From: Spongiivirga citrea
GTDB taxonomy: Bacteria; Bacteroidota; Bacteroidia; Flavobacteriales; Flavobacteriaceae
Assembly (NCBI RefSeq): GCF_010671565.1
Contig: NZ_JAABOQ010000005.1
Coordinates: 496,001-560,000 of the forward strand
Length of the DNA stretch: 64,000 nt
Direction of reading: 5' to 3'
Below are positions 32,282-40,944 of this stretch, in pieces (the first letter of the stretch is position 1; each line of letters opens with the position of its first letter). A program made the translations under genes and the position numbers. The notes under the pieces were generated by a model. That model was given only the letters and a program-made list of their open reading frames with translations. It did no database searches and was not told the origin of the DNA.

Positions 32282-34153
32282 ATGACGGAGTTTGTACGCA
32301 AACGAGTAGCCAACGCCAAAAACGATATTTTATCAGGATTAACAGTAGCACTTGCCTTGGTGCCAGAAGCAGTCGCCTTCGCGTTTGTTGCAGGAGTCGA
32401 TCCATTGGTTGGGTTGTACGCTGCATTTATGATTGGTTTAATTACAGCAGTTTTTGGAGGTCGTCCGGGTATGATATCTGGTGCAACTGGAGCATTAGCT
32501 GTTGTTATGGTAGCATTAGTTGCTAAAGGAAATGCGATGGGGGTTGAAGGAGAGCAGCTTGGATTATACTATTTGTTCGCTACCGTTATCTTAATGGGGG
32601 TTATTCAAATGCTAGCTGGTTTTTTTAAGTTAGGTAAGTTTGTAAGGTTGATTCCCCACCCTGTAATGATGGGTTTTGTAAACGGACTAGCCATTGTTAT
32701 TTTCTTATCTCAAGTAGGGATGTTCAAAGAGAATATTAAAGATGCTTTTGGAAATAATAAATATAAGACAGTATCTACAGAGCAAATAATGACAGTTTCA
32801 GGCGATGTAGTGACAGACTTCCATACTGAGAAATCACTTTTCACGAAAAAAGAAGATGGCTTATATTCAATTGATGATAACACTTTAAAATATAAGATTG
32901 CAGATGGTCAGGTTTTTGATGCTGCTACAAATAAAGTACGTTTTAATATCGAAGATGAGAGTATTTACGAAGTAGAAAATAAAGGCTTTGCGAAGAAATT
33001 TTTACCAACTCCAGAACTATTGTTAATGGCTGGACTTGTATTATTGACTATGCTATTGATGTTCGGTTTGCCTAAGCTGTCAAAGAAAATCCCTGATGGA
33101 TTAGTAGCAATATTAGTGGTTTCTGCCATTGTTATTTTCGGAGGACTTAAAGATGTGGCAACGGTTGGAAGTTTTATTAGAGACGGCGGAGGAGCAGGTT
33201 TGAAAGGTGGATTGCCACAATTTCAATTTGATATTTTTAATAAAGTACCGATGAATTGGGAAACCTTGAAATTCATAGGGCCTTATGCATTAATTCTAGC
33301 TGCTATCGGTTTGATCGAGTCATTAATGACCTTAAATTTAGTAGATGAATTAACCGAAACTAGAGGAAATTCGAATAGAGAATGTATCGCTCAAGGTGGC
33401 GCTAATATCGTAACAGGATTATTCGGTGGTATGGGTGGTTGCGCTATGATCGGTCAATCTATCATAAATATTAAAAGTGGTGGTCGAACAAGATTATCTG
33501 GTATTGTCGCGGCTGTAACTTTACTCATATTTATCTTATTCGCGAGTAGCTTAATTGAACAAGTTCCTATTGCAGCTTTGGTCGGGGTTATGTTTATGGT
33601 GGTCATAGGAACATTCGCTTGGTCTAGTTTTAGAATACTTAGAAAAATACCAATAACAGATGCCATTGTTTTAATTGCGGTATCCTCATTAACGGTAATT
33701 TTCGACTTAGCCATTGCGGTAATTGCTGGGGTGATTATGTCGGCATTGGTGTTCTCTTGGGAGAATGCGAAACGTATTCGTGCACGCAAGCGTATGCGTG
33801 AAGATGGGACTAAAGTTTATGAAATTTGGGGGCCACTGTTTTTTGGCGCTATACAAGAGTTTAATAGTAAATTCGATGTTAAGAATGACCCAGATAAGGT
33901 AGTCATCGATTTTGTAGAGGCTCGTGTAAGTGATCACTCTGCGCTGGAAGCTATCTTTAATTTGGTAGAAAAATACCAAGCAGCCGGAAAAGATGTTAAG
34001 CTGTTACATTTAAGCACTGATTGTAAAGCCTTACTATATAAGGCAAGTCCAATCTTCAGAACTGTTATCGAAGAAGCGGTAGACGATCCGCGTTATCATT
34101 TAGCTGCAAATCCAGAAGCGTTTCCTAAAAGTTTGACTGAGTATAAGTTGTAA
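32282..34153 (+). CDS. SulP-family anion transporter with STAS domain and a large insertion
   Basis: The start is the ATG at 32282 (623 aa), because an upstream in-frame TTG (32231) is the -33 promoter element. The SulP membrane domain opens with DILSGLTVALALVPEAVAFA (about 15-34) and has the GLYAAFMIGLITAVFGGRPGMISGATGA block. A STAS domain occupies the C-terminus (about 530-623). It likely carries sulfate, bicarbonate or another anion. About 90 charged, soluble-looking residues (about 150-242) lie between two membrane helices where most SulP proteins have a short loop. Confidence 0.92.
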   Translation: MTEFVRKRVANAKNDILSGLTVALALVPEAVAFAFVAGVDPLVGLYAAFMIGLITAVFGGRPGMISGATGALAVVMVALVAKGNAMGVEGEQLGLYYLFATVILMGVIQMLAGFFKLGKFVRLIPHPVMMGFVNGLAIVIFLSQVGMFKENIKDAFGNNKYKTVSTEQIMTVSGDVVTDFHTEKSLFTKKEDGLYSIDDNTLKYKIADGQVFDAATNKVRFNIEDESIYEVENKGFAKKFLPTPELLLMAGLVLLTMLLMFGLPKLSKKIPDGLVAILVVSAIVIFGGLKDVATVGSFIRDGGGAGLKGGLPQFQFDIFNKVPMNWETLKFIGPYALILAAIGLIESLMTLNLVDELTETRGNSNRECIAQGGANIVTGLFGGMGGCAMIGQSIINIKSGGRTRLSGIVAAVTLLIFILFASSLIEQVPIAALVGVMFMVVIGTFAWSSFRILRKIPITDAIVLIAVSSLTVIFDLAIAVIAGVIMSALVFSWENAKRIRARKRMREDGTKVYEIWGPLFFGAIQEFNSKFDVKNDPDKVVIDFVEARVSDHSALEAIFNLVEKYQAAGKDVKLLHLSTDCKALLYKASPIFRTVIEEAVDDPRYHLAANPEAFPKSLTEYKL

Positions 34154-34195
34154 AGGATTTACGATTTACTAGGTAGGAGTTAGTTTCATTCCGAA

Positions 34196-34930
34196 TTAGG
34201 AATTATCACCTTTCATTTTTGTGATAAGCTCATCTAATGTTTTTCTTATTTTTTCTGATGTGCATTTCTCTTTAAGTAATTCCATTTTGGTAACTAAACT
34301 GGAATATCGAGCGGAGGGAAAAGTGTTGTGTAGATTCACAAAATGTTCATCGTATATTGAATTCAATTTATCTAATCCTTCTTTGGAGAAGACACTTTCT
34401 TCATTAATTAATTCTAATTGATTTTCGAAGTTGACCACAACGATCTGTTCATTATCCTTAAGAATATTCTGAATTCTCGACTCCTTAGGATTACTGGAAT
34501 TTTTGATAATATTATCGTTGCCTAATTTGAAATACTTTATTTGAAGACCTAGACCAAAGTCAACAGCGGACAAAAATTCCTTTTCATATTTATATTGATC
34601 TTTCCTATCAGTAACATTATAGAGTTTGTAGAGGTCTTTCCATTCGTCAAAAAACTTTTGAGCAACTTCACTTCTATACTTTAAGCCTAATTCGTTATCA
34701 TCTAAAACAATTAGATAATTTGAATGATCCATGAGTTTTTCAACTACTATTCTTGTTTCGGGGTCATTAAATGATGGAGTTTTGTCTTCTTCATTATTCT
34801 TGTACAGGCTATTTAGCAAAACAGAATGATAGTCTTCCGGAGTCCAATAGCGTTTATCTACAGGATATTTACTTTTTTCTTCACAAGAAACTAAGATCAA
34901 AAGGCAAAGTAAAAGGCTAATTACTCTCAT
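34196..34930 (-). CDS. Hypothetical lipoprotein paired with the DUF922-like gene
   Basis: The 244-residue protein has a lipoprotein signal (LLLCLLILVSC, Cys16) and a long, charged, mostly helical body without a domain I can name. Its gene overlaps the upstream DUF922-like gene by 14 nt, so the two are co-translated and probably work together in the envelope. No catalytic motif is seen. Function unknown. Confidence 0.7.
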   Translation of the reverse strand: MRVISLLLCLLILVSCEEKSKYPVDKRYWTPEDYHSVLLNSLYKNNEEDKTPSFNDPETRIVVEKLMDHSNYLIVLDDNELGLKYRSEVAQKFFDEWKDLYKLYNVTDRKDQYKYEKEFLSAVDFGLGLQIKYFKLGNDNIIKNSSNPKESRIQNILKDNEQIVVVNFENQLELINEESVFSKEGLDKLNSIYDEHFVNLHNTFPSARYSSLVTKMELLKEKCTSEKIRKTLDELITKMKGDNS

Positions 34931-35618
34931 TAATTACTATGTTTGATTTTTTGTATTTGTTTAGCAATAATAATAAACTATCTACTTCTTTCTCATATTT
35001 TCGTTGCTCTTTTAGCACATAACTATGAAAAGTATCATAGTCATAGCTTTTTTGATAGTTACCTAGCGAGTCAAAGTGTTTTAGAATTATTTGGTTAATC
35101 CTGGTTTTGCTTTTTATAGAAGTTGTATCAATTTCCTGTTTTATTTTTCTAGCAAAAAGTTCGGTTATTCTAAAATGATATAATTCATGTTGTAGAAGGT
35201 ACTTATCATTATTATTCTTTGCATAAACAAATGACTTCGAAGGATGAAAAAAAGATTCAACATAAACCTGATCATCACCTATATCAGTTTCAATGTCCGT
35301 TCTTATGTAAGCAAATCTTTTTGAGCCATAAAGCGTCTTTTTAAAAAATTCTAATCCTCTAAAGTTTTTAAAAGAGATATCATTGAAATTTTTGAAAGGA
35401 ATAGGCTTTTCGTAATCCAGCCAGTTTGTATGCTGTAAACTAAGAAAGACTGCCGCAATGACTGTGAAAGAAACTAAAGTGATTTTCAAAACTTTGATCA
35501 GTCCTCTTATTTTCAATTTTCTTTTTTCTGGATTTTCCTTTATTATTTTATGAAGTTGATAAAAAACAGGAGAGAAGTAAACAAGTATGAATAGTATTCC
35601 GAAAATAATTTCATTCAT
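34917..35618 (-). CDS. Membrane protein with a DUF922-like putative metallopeptidase domain
   Basis: The 233-residue protein has two N-terminal membrane helices (about 4-24 and 42-62). The soluble domain carries HELYH (144-148), an HExxH zinc-protease signature, in the context LLQHELYHFRITELFARKIK. It then has a C-terminal YDYDTFHSYVLKEQRKYEKE segment. Both segments resemble DUF922, a Bacteroidetes family in which an HExxH is followed by a (Y/F)D-T-H segment. Peptidase activity is inferred, not shown. The gene overlaps the following lipoprotein gene by 14 nt. Confidence 0.6.
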   Translation of the reverse strand: MNEIIFGILFILVYFSPVFYQLHKIIKENPEKRKLKIRGLIKVLKITLVSFTVIAAVFLSLQHTNWLDYEKPIPFKNFNDISFKNFRGLEFFKKTLYGSKRFAYIRTDIETDIGDDQVYVESFFHPSKSFVYAKNNNDKYLLQHELYHFRITELFARKIKQEIDTTSIKSKTRINQIILKHFDSLGNYQKSYDYDTFHSYVLKEQRKYEKEVDSLLLLLNKYKKSNIVINESN

Positions 35619-35655
35619 ATTGAAAAGGTACTTTTAAACTTTGAAGTGAAAATAA

Positions 35656-36045
35656 TTATTTCGATTCAATCAAATCCCATTTATTACCATACAAATCCTT
35701 GAAAACAGCGACGGTTCCGTAAACTTCATGTCGAGGCTTTTCAAGAAACTCAACGCCATTTGCAAGCATTTGTTTATAGTCTCTTTGAAAATTGTCAGTA
35801 TTTAAAAACAAGAAAACGCGGCCACCAGTTTGGTTGCCTATTGCTTTTTCTTGTTCCAAACCATCAGCCTTAGCCAAGAGTAAAGTCGTATTATTTTTTC
35901 CCTTTGGTTTGACTAAAACCCATCTTTTTCCAGCTTCCAGTGGAATATCACTTATTAATTCGAATCCCATTTTATTGACATAAAAATCAATGGCCTCGTC
36001 GTAGTCTTTTACTGCAAGGGCGATAGATGAAATAGATTGATTCAT
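35656..36045 (-). CDS. VOC-family (glyoxalase/bleomycin-resistance fold) protein
   Basis: The 129-residue single VOC domain starts with ISSIALAVKDYDEAIDFYV and ends with VFKDLYGNKWDLIE (Glu likely a metal ligand). Such proteins bind a divalent metal and act on small substrates, but none can be named. It lies 6 nt after coaD on the same strand and may be co-transcribed. Confidence 0.85.
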   Translation of the reverse strand: MNQSISSIALAVKDYDEAIDFYVNKMGFELISDIPLEAGKRWVLVKPKGKNNTTLLLAKADGLEQEKAIGNQTGGRVFLFLNTDNFQRDYKQMLANGVEFLEKPRHEVYGTVAVFKDLYGNKWDLIESK

Positions 36046-36051
36046 TCTGAT

Positions 36052-36510
36052 TTACTTGCTAACCCGCACACTCTCTGGAACCAAAATCGTATAGTCTCCA
36101 TTATTTCTAATTACATCGCGAACAATGCTCGAGCTTATAAATGAGGTTTTTGCGGCGGTTAGTAGAAATACTGTTTCAATTTTAGACAGTTTACGGTTGG
36201 TATGCGCAATGGCCTTTTCAAATTCAAAATCAGCTGGATTTCTAAGACCCCTTAAAATAAATTGAGCATCAATCTCTTTACAGAAGTCCACCGTTAAACC
36301 TTTATAGGTAACCACTTTTACTTTTGGAAAATCTTTAAATGCGTCTTCAATAAATTGCTTGCGTTCTTCTAATGAAAACATATATTTTTTGTTCGCATTA
36401 ATACCGATAGCAACAACCACTTCGTCAAAAAGTTGAACACCACGTTTTATAATATCATAATGCCCTAGTGTTAGCGGATCGAAGGATCCTGGGAAAATGG
36501 CTCGTCTCAT
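36052..36510 (-). CDS. coaD: Pantetheine-phosphate adenylyltransferase
   Basis: CoaD makes dephospho-CoA from 4'-phosphopantetheine and ATP. The 152-residue length is standard. The nucleotidyltransferase motif is PGSFDPLTLGHYDI (about 7-20), and the C-terminal SSSIVRDVIRNNGD is the ISSS-equivalent. The start overlaps the 3' end of ddl by 4 nt, a conserved Bacteroidetes arrangement. Confidence 0.97.
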   Translation of the reverse strand: MRRAIFPGSFDPLTLGHYDIIKRGVQLFDEVVVAIGINANKKYMFSLEERKQFIEDAFKDFPKVKVVTYKGLTVDFCKEIDAQFILRGLRNPADFEFEKAIAHTNRKLSKIETVFLLTAAKTSFISSSIVRDVIRNNGDYTILVPESVRVSK

Positions 36511-37499
36511 AAGGTGGTTTTTGTATTGGTTAATGCTTCTTCAATAGCGCTGTCAAACAATTCGGTTAAACTAAGTCCTGAAAATTTTGCTTGCATTGGT
36601 AAAATGCTAGCTTCGGTAAGCCCAGGCACTGTATTCATTTCAAGTAAGTATGGTTCGTTGTTTTTAAAAATGAATTCACTGCGGCTATAGCCTTTCATTT
36701 TTAGGATGTCGTATATTTTTGAAGCGACAGTGGATACTTTTTCTGCCATTTTATTTGATATCCTGGCTGGTGTAATCTCCTGTGATTTTCCTTCATATTT
36801 TGCTTCATAATCGAAAAAATCATTCTCGCTTATAATCTCAGTAATGCCTAAAACTTTGGTTTTGCCTTGGTAGGTTATTACACCTACAGAGACTTCGGTT
36901 CCATCGAGAAATTCTTCTATAATGATCTCATTATCTTCCTTAAAACTATTTTCAATCGCAGCAGGAAGTTCTTCTTCTTTATACACTTTACTTATTCCAA
37001 AACTACTACCAGCTTTATTTGCTTTTACAAAGCAGGGTAGACCCACAGCATCTACAATGCCTTTTGTGTCTATGGAATCTCCTTCATTTAAAAAATAAGA
37101 TTGTGCGGTCTTAATCCCATAGGGTTTTAAGGTCGATAACAGGTCTCTTTTATTAAAAGTCAGTGCTGACTGATAAAAATCGCAGCTGGTTTGAGGAATG
37201 CCTAACAATTCGAAATAAGCTTGCATGAGTCCATCTTCACCAGGACTGCCATGGATCGCATTAAAAACGCAATCGAAATTATGAGTCTGACCATTAATAG
37301 TTACTGAAAAGTCATTTCTATCTATCGGGAATTCAGTGCCAGCATCATCAACATAACACCACTTGTCCTTAAATATATGTATGCGATATGCTATGTACTT
37401 CGTTTTATCTAAATGCTGATAAACAACTTCGCCGCTTTTTAAAGATATTTGATATTCCGACGAATATCCGCCCATGATGATGGCGATATTTTTTTTCAT
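36507..37499 (-). CDS. ddl: D-alanine--D-alanine ligase
   Basis: Ddl joins two D-alanines for peptidoglycan precursors. The 330-residue ATP-grasp enzyme has the N-terminal MGGYSSEYQISLKSG (about 9-23), HGSPGEDGLMQAYFELLGIP (about 84-103), and the C-terminal metal site EMNTVPGLTEASILPMQA (about 288-305). It overlaps coaD by 4 nt and is divergent from the PASTA-rluD pair. Confidence 0.96.
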   Translation of the reverse strand: MKKNIAIIMGGYSSEYQISLKSGEVVYQHLDKTKYIAYRIHIFKDKWCYVDDAGTEFPIDRNDFSVTINGQTHNFDCVFNAIHGSPGEDGLMQAYFELLGIPQTSCDFYQSALTFNKRDLLSTLKPYGIKTAQSYFLNEGDSIDTKGIVDAVGLPCFVKANKAGSSFGISKVYKEEELPAAIENSFKEDNEIIIEEFLDGTEVSVGVITYQGKTKVLGITEIISENDFFDYEAKYEGKSQEITPARISNKMAEKVSTVASKIYDILKMKGYSRSEFIFKNNEPYLLEMNTVPGLTEASILPMQAKFSGLSLTELFDSAIEEALTNTKTTL

Positions 37500-37608
37500 G
37501 CTATGCTTACTGTAATTCGTGTAAACGAAGTTAATCTTATTTTAAAAGATAGTAAAACAAATAATCTGCAAAGTCGTTATTGCTTCAATGGTTAATGTTT
37601 GGGTTTAT

Positions 37609-37616
37609 TATATTTG
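37609..37616 (+). promoter_or_regulatory. Candidate -7 box of the PASTA-rluD unit
   Basis: TATATTTG, an exact TAnnTTTG match, lies 19 nt before the PASTA gene ATG. No TTG sits at the expected distance upstream. Confidence 0.45.
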
Positions 37617-37635
37617 CCCTACTAACAAATGCTAA

Positions 37636-38241
37636 ATGGGATTATTTAAGTTTATATGGAGCAAGTTGTTTTTAAAGCAGCTTGGTCTAGCTATTGTAGC
37701 GCTTATTTTGATTGGGTGGTTGATGATGCAATACCTAAACATGACTACCAATCATGGTGATTTTATTAAAGTACCACAATTAGAAAAGCAAACTTTGGAT
37801 ATTGTTGAAATGAAGTTGAACGATGCCAAATTGCGATTTGAAGTTCGGGATTCAGCGAATTATAACCCTAATTTTCCGAAACATTCCGTAATCGAGCAAC
37901 AACCCGAGGCTGGCACACAGGTTAAAAAGGATCGTAAGATTTATTTAACCTTAAACCCTTCAGGATACCGCAAAGTTAGTGTACCTGATGTACGACAAAA
38001 AACAAGACGAAATGCCGAACCTGTTTTAAAAGCAATGGGCTTCAATATTGGTAAAATCACGTTTAGAAACCATATTTCACAGGAAGTTTTAGAAATACGT
38101 CATGACGGCAGAATCATCAAACCTGGTGAAATGCTACCACAAACGTCGAAAATTGATCTAGTAGTTGGCGATGGTAAAGGACGTTTGGTTGTGCCGGATG
38201 ATCCTGATGAAGAGGAAGGAGATACCGATGAAGGAAGATGA
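37636..38241 (+). CDS. PASTA-domain membrane protein
   Basis: The 201-residue protein has one N-terminal membrane helix (about 13-33) and two to three PASTA repeats (about 42-105, 112-178; for example KVSVPDVRQKTRRNAEPVLKAMG). A charged tail (DDPDEEEGDTDEGR) follows. PASTA domains usually bind peptidoglycan in Ser/Thr kinases and PBPs; here they stand alone without a kinase. The gene is fused in translation to rluD (14-nt overlap), a constant pairing in flavobacteria. Confidence 0.9.
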   Translation: MGLFKFIWSKLFLKQLGLAIVALILIGWLMMQYLNMTTNHGDFIKVPQLEKQTLDIVEMKLNDAKLRFEVRDSANYNPNFPKHSVIEQQPEAGTQVKKDRKIYLTLNPSGYRKVSVPDVRQKTRRNAEPVLKAMGFNIGKITFRNHISQEVLEIRHDGRIIKPGEMLPQTSKIDLVVGDGKGRLVVPDDPDEEEGDTDEGR

Positions 38242-39259
38242 TCAAATAGAGGAGGCTAACCAAGAACTTTACGAACACTACCGCTTTGTAGCCGATAAAG
38301 GGCAAAACCCGCTTAGGGTTGACAAATATTTAATGAATCTTATCGAGAACGTTACCAGAAACAAAGTGCAGGCTGCTGCAAAGTCTGGTAATATTTTTGT
38401 AAACGATACTCCTGTAAAACAGAACTACAAAGTAAAAGGTGGCGATGTAGTAAAAGTGCTTTTTGAACACCCGCCATACGAGTTTTTATTAGTTCCTGAA
38501 AATATTCCTATTGATATTGTATATGAAGACGATGAATTGTTGGTTGTAAATAAGCCAGCTGGTATGGTGGTGCATCCAGGACATGGAAATTATTCAGGCA
38601 CTTTAATTAATGCATTGACTTTTCATTTCGAAAACTTGCCAAAAAACAGCAGTGATCGCCCAGGATTAGTACATCGTATCGATAAAGATACTAGCGGCCT
38701 GCTCGTAGTTGCCAAAACTGAACATGCGATGACGCATTTGGCAAAACAGTTTTTTGATAAAAGTAGTACAAGAGAATATGTCGCTTTGGTTTGGGGAAAT
38801 GTTGATGAAGATGAAGGTACAGTAGAAGGCTTTATCGGCCGTCATCCTAAAAACAGAATGCAGAATACTGTTTTTGAAGATGAGAGCCAAGGGAAACCAG
38901 CCGTCACACATTATAAAGTTTTAGAGCGTCTAGGTTATGTGACTTTGGTTTCTTGCAAATTAGAAACCGGTCGTACCCATCAAATCAGGGTACATATGAA
39001 GCATATTGGTCATACCTTATTTAATGATGAGCGATATGGTGGGGAGAAGATTTTGAAAGGGACCACTTTTACAAAATACAAACAGTTTGTAGACAACTGC
39101 TTTAAAATTCTGCCAAGACAAGCACTTCATGCAAAAACACTTGGTTTTGAGCATCCAATTACTGGAAAATGGTTAGAATTCAATACTGATATTCCTGAAG
39201 ATATGCAAAAGTGTATTGATAAGTGGCGGGATTATGCAAAGCATCGGGATATGGAATAA
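38228..39259 (+). CDS. Ribosomal large subunit pseudouridine synthase, RluA family
   Basis: I start it at the ATG at 38228 (MKEDDQIEEANQELYEHY, 343 aa), which overlaps the PASTA gene by 14 nt. An S4 RNA-binding domain (about 24-85) precedes the catalytic domain. The catalytic Asp lies in HRIDKDTSGLLVVAKT (about 147-162), and TGRTHQIRVHMKHIGH (about 250-265) is the second family motif. RluD-type enzymes modify helix 69 of 23S rRNA; the exact target (RluA, C or D) is inferred from domain layout. Confidence 0.93.
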   Translation: MKEDDQIEEANQELYEHYRFVADKGQNPLRVDKYLMNLIENVTRNKVQAAAKSGNIFVNDTPVKQNYKVKGGDVVKVLFEHPPYEFLLVPENIPIDIVYEDDELLVVNKPAGMVVHPGHGNYSGTLINALTFHFENLPKNSSDRPGLVHRIDKDTSGLLVVAKTEHAMTHLAKQFFDKSSTREYVALVWGNVDEDEGTVEGFIGRHPKNRMQNTVFEDESQGKPAVTHYKVLERLGYVTLVSCKLETGRTHQIRVHMKHIGHTLFNDERYGGEKILKGTTFTKYKQFVDNCFKILPRQALHAKTLGFEHPITGKWLEFNTDIPEDMQKCIDKWRDYAKHRDME

Positions 39260-39283
39260 GAGCTAACAGAAGCTTTTAAAAAT

Positions 39284-39351
39284 TCCAATAATTCCAATTT
39301 TTTCGAAATTTCTTCGTGAACCTTTGTGATTCTCTGTGCACCTCTGTGTAA
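39284..39351. repeat. Degenerate ~9-nt periodic repeat in the rluD/yaaA gap
   Basis: The 218-nt gap holds two ATTCCAAT-type repeats (39284-39299), then a tract of four degenerate units ending in GTG (39313-39351: CTTCGTG, CCTTTGTG, TTCTCTGTG, CACCTCTGTG). I recognise similar tracts as dispersed repeats between flavobacterial genes. No gene is seen here. A TAAATTTG box near 39440 may be the yaaA -7 element. Confidence 0.5.
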
Positions 39352-39477
39352 TAGCCAAACGACTAAATTTTTGTTTCAATAGACTATATCAATACTCTTA
39401 TAAATATAGATAGTTCTCTTTTTTAGGTGAACTGCACTTTCCTGTGTAAATTTGAGTAGTTAATAAGATTAAAACGC

Positions 39478-40239
39478 ATGAAAATTGTAGTATCACCAGC
39501 CAAGTCATTAAATTTTGAAGCAGAACTACCCACTAACAAGCATTCGCAGCCTTGTTTTTTAAGCGAAGCTGAACGATTGAGCAAGATGTTGAAAAAGAAA
39601 TCGGCTAAAAGTTTATCAAAATTAATGAGTATTAGTGATAATTTAGGTCAGCTGAACTATGAGCGGAATCAGAACTGGAGTCTTCCTTTTACGGTTGAAA
39701 ACGCCCGACCGGCAGCTTATGCATTTAATGGAGATGTATATACTGGTCTAGACGCATATACCATTTCAGAAGAAAAATTAGAAACATTACAAAACACCCT
39801 GCGAATTTTATCTGGGTTGTATGGTGTTTTAAAGCCGTTAGATTTGATACAGCCTTATCGACTTGAAATGGGAACAAAACTTTCGGTTGGTAAGAATAAA
39901 AACTTATATGAATTCTGGAGAAAGAAAGTCACTCAGCAATTAAACGATGAATTAGCTGATGATGAGCTGTTCTTAAACCTTGCCAGCAATGAATATTTTG
40001 GCGCTGTTGACACCAAAGCTTTAAAAGTACCAGTTATTACTCCGATTTTTAAAGATTGGAAAAATGGACAACTAAAAATGATAAGTTTCTTCGCTAAAAA
40101 AGCACGCGGATTAATGACTCGTTATATAATCGATACCGATGCACAAACAATTGACGACATTAAGGGCTTTAATTATGACGGTTACGGTTTTAGTGAAGAG
40201 CATAGCACTAAGGCAAATGAATTGGTGTTTATCAGATAG
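39478..40239 (+). CDS. yaaA: Peroxide stress protein YaaA (UPF0246/DUF328)
   Basis: The 253-residue protein has the YaaA start [14 protein letters not shown], the [17 protein letters not shown] block (about 78-94), [23 protein letters not shown] (about 112-134), and the C-terminal [12 protein letters not shown]. In E. coli YaaA limits intracellular iron under peroxide stress and binds DNA. The function here is inferred by homology. The neighbour 6 nt downstream is a VOC gene. Confidence 0.93.
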   Translation: MKIVVSPAKSLNFEAELPTNKHSQPCFLSEAERLSKMLKKKSAKSLSKLMSISDNLGQLNYERNQNWSLPFTVENARPAAYAFNGDVYTGLDAYTISEEKLETLQNTLRILSGLYGVLKPLDLIQPYRLEMGTKLSVGKNKNLYEFWRKKVTQQLNDELADDELFLNLASNEYFGAVDTKALKVPVITPIFKDWKNGQLKMISFFAKKARGLMTRYIIDTDAQTIDDIKGFNYDGYGFSEEHSTKANELVFIR

Positions 40240-40245
40240 TCGGTA

Positions 40246-40620
40246 ATGAATCTAAACCAGATAACGGCACCTTCAATTAATCTTGCAGTTTCTGTTGCTT
40301 TTTATCAACAATTAGGACTTAAACTAATAGTTGATGCGTTACCCAATTATGCCCGATTTGAATGTCCTGATGGTTCATCAAGTTTTTCAATTCATTTGGT
40401 AGATGAGCTGCCAAAAGGAAATGGTATTTATATCTATTTCGAATTAGAAAACCTCGATGACAAAGTTAAAGAGTTAGTGGAATCGGGAATTCGATTTGAT
40501 AGCTCGGCTAAAGATCAAAAATGGCTTTGGCGTGAGGCAAGATTAAAAGATCCTGACGGGAATCAATTAATTTTATATCATGCGGGTGAAAACAGATTGA
40601 ACCCTCCGTGGAGGATTTAA
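40246..40620 (+). CDS. VOC-family protein
   Basis: The 124-residue single VOC domain has ITAPSINLAVSVAFYQQLGLKL at the start and a WREARLKDPDGNQLILYH end, matching glyoxalase-fold proteins. It probably forms a dimer with a metal site; the substrate is unknown. It follows yaaA by 6 nt. Confidence 0.85.
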   Translation: MNLNQITAPSINLAVSVAFYQQLGLKLIVDALPNYARFECPDGSSSFSIHLVDELPKGNGIYIYFELENLDDKVKELVESGIRFDSSAKDQKWLWREARLKDPDGNQLILYHAGENRLNPPWRI

Positions 40621-40647
40621 CCAAACCTATTTAAAACTAGAATATAT

Positions 40648-40821
40648 CTATTCCTCCGTTTCTGCTTCTTCTTTTTTCTTTGGTTTAGCCTTCTTTTTAG
40701 GAGCTGGAGTTTCTTTTACTACTGGTGGGGTATATGCAGCTGTTTTTTTTCGTTTTCTACGAGCGCCAAATGTGCCTAGTCTAATTTTACCTCTTCTGGT
40801 TTTTTTGTCACCTTTTCCCAT
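40648..40821 (-). CDS. 30S ribosomal protein THX
   Basis: This is a 57-residue, very basic protein beginning MGKGDKKTRRGKIRLGTFG, the conserved start of THX (bTHX), a small protein in the head of the 30S subunit. After it comes a Lys/Ala/Pro-rich and finally acidic tail (EEAETEE), which is typical of Bacteroidetes versions. It is short and easily missed by ORF callers. A promoter with TTG, 19 nt and TAACTTTA lies upstream. Confidence 0.92.
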   Translation of the reverse strand: MGKGDKKTRRGKIRLGTFGARRKRKKTAAYTPPVVKETPAPKKKAKPKKKEEAETEE

Positions 40822-40852
40822 GGTTTGGTTGATTTTTGTAGTGGTTGAAACT

Positions 40853-40882
40853 TAAAGTTAATCATTTTGAACTTAAAATCAA
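40853..40882 (-). promoter_or_regulatory. Promoter of the THX gene
   Basis: On the minus strand, TTG (40880-40882), 19 nt and TAACTTTA (40853-40860) match the Bacteroidetes consensus, with one change in the last -7 base. The start codon is 31 nt downstream. The divergent UDG-family gene starts 63 nt beyond. Confidence 0.65.
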
Positions 40883-40893
40883 TGAATTGTATG

Positions 40894-40907
40894 CAAGCGA
40901 TAGCTTG
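40894..40907. repeat. Small hairpin between THX and the UDG-family gene
   Basis: CAAGC (40894-40898), GATA and GCTTG (40903-40907) form a compact inverted repeat in the divergent promoter gap. It could be an operator; no other evidence. Confidence 0.25.
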
Positions 40908-40944
40908 TATTTTCCGATATTCGTAGCCAATAACTCGATTTATT

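Noticed and set aside
39313-39351. Possible CRISPR-like direct repeats
   Set aside because: The units are about 9 nt, contiguous and degenerate, without spacers, and no cas gene is present in the window.
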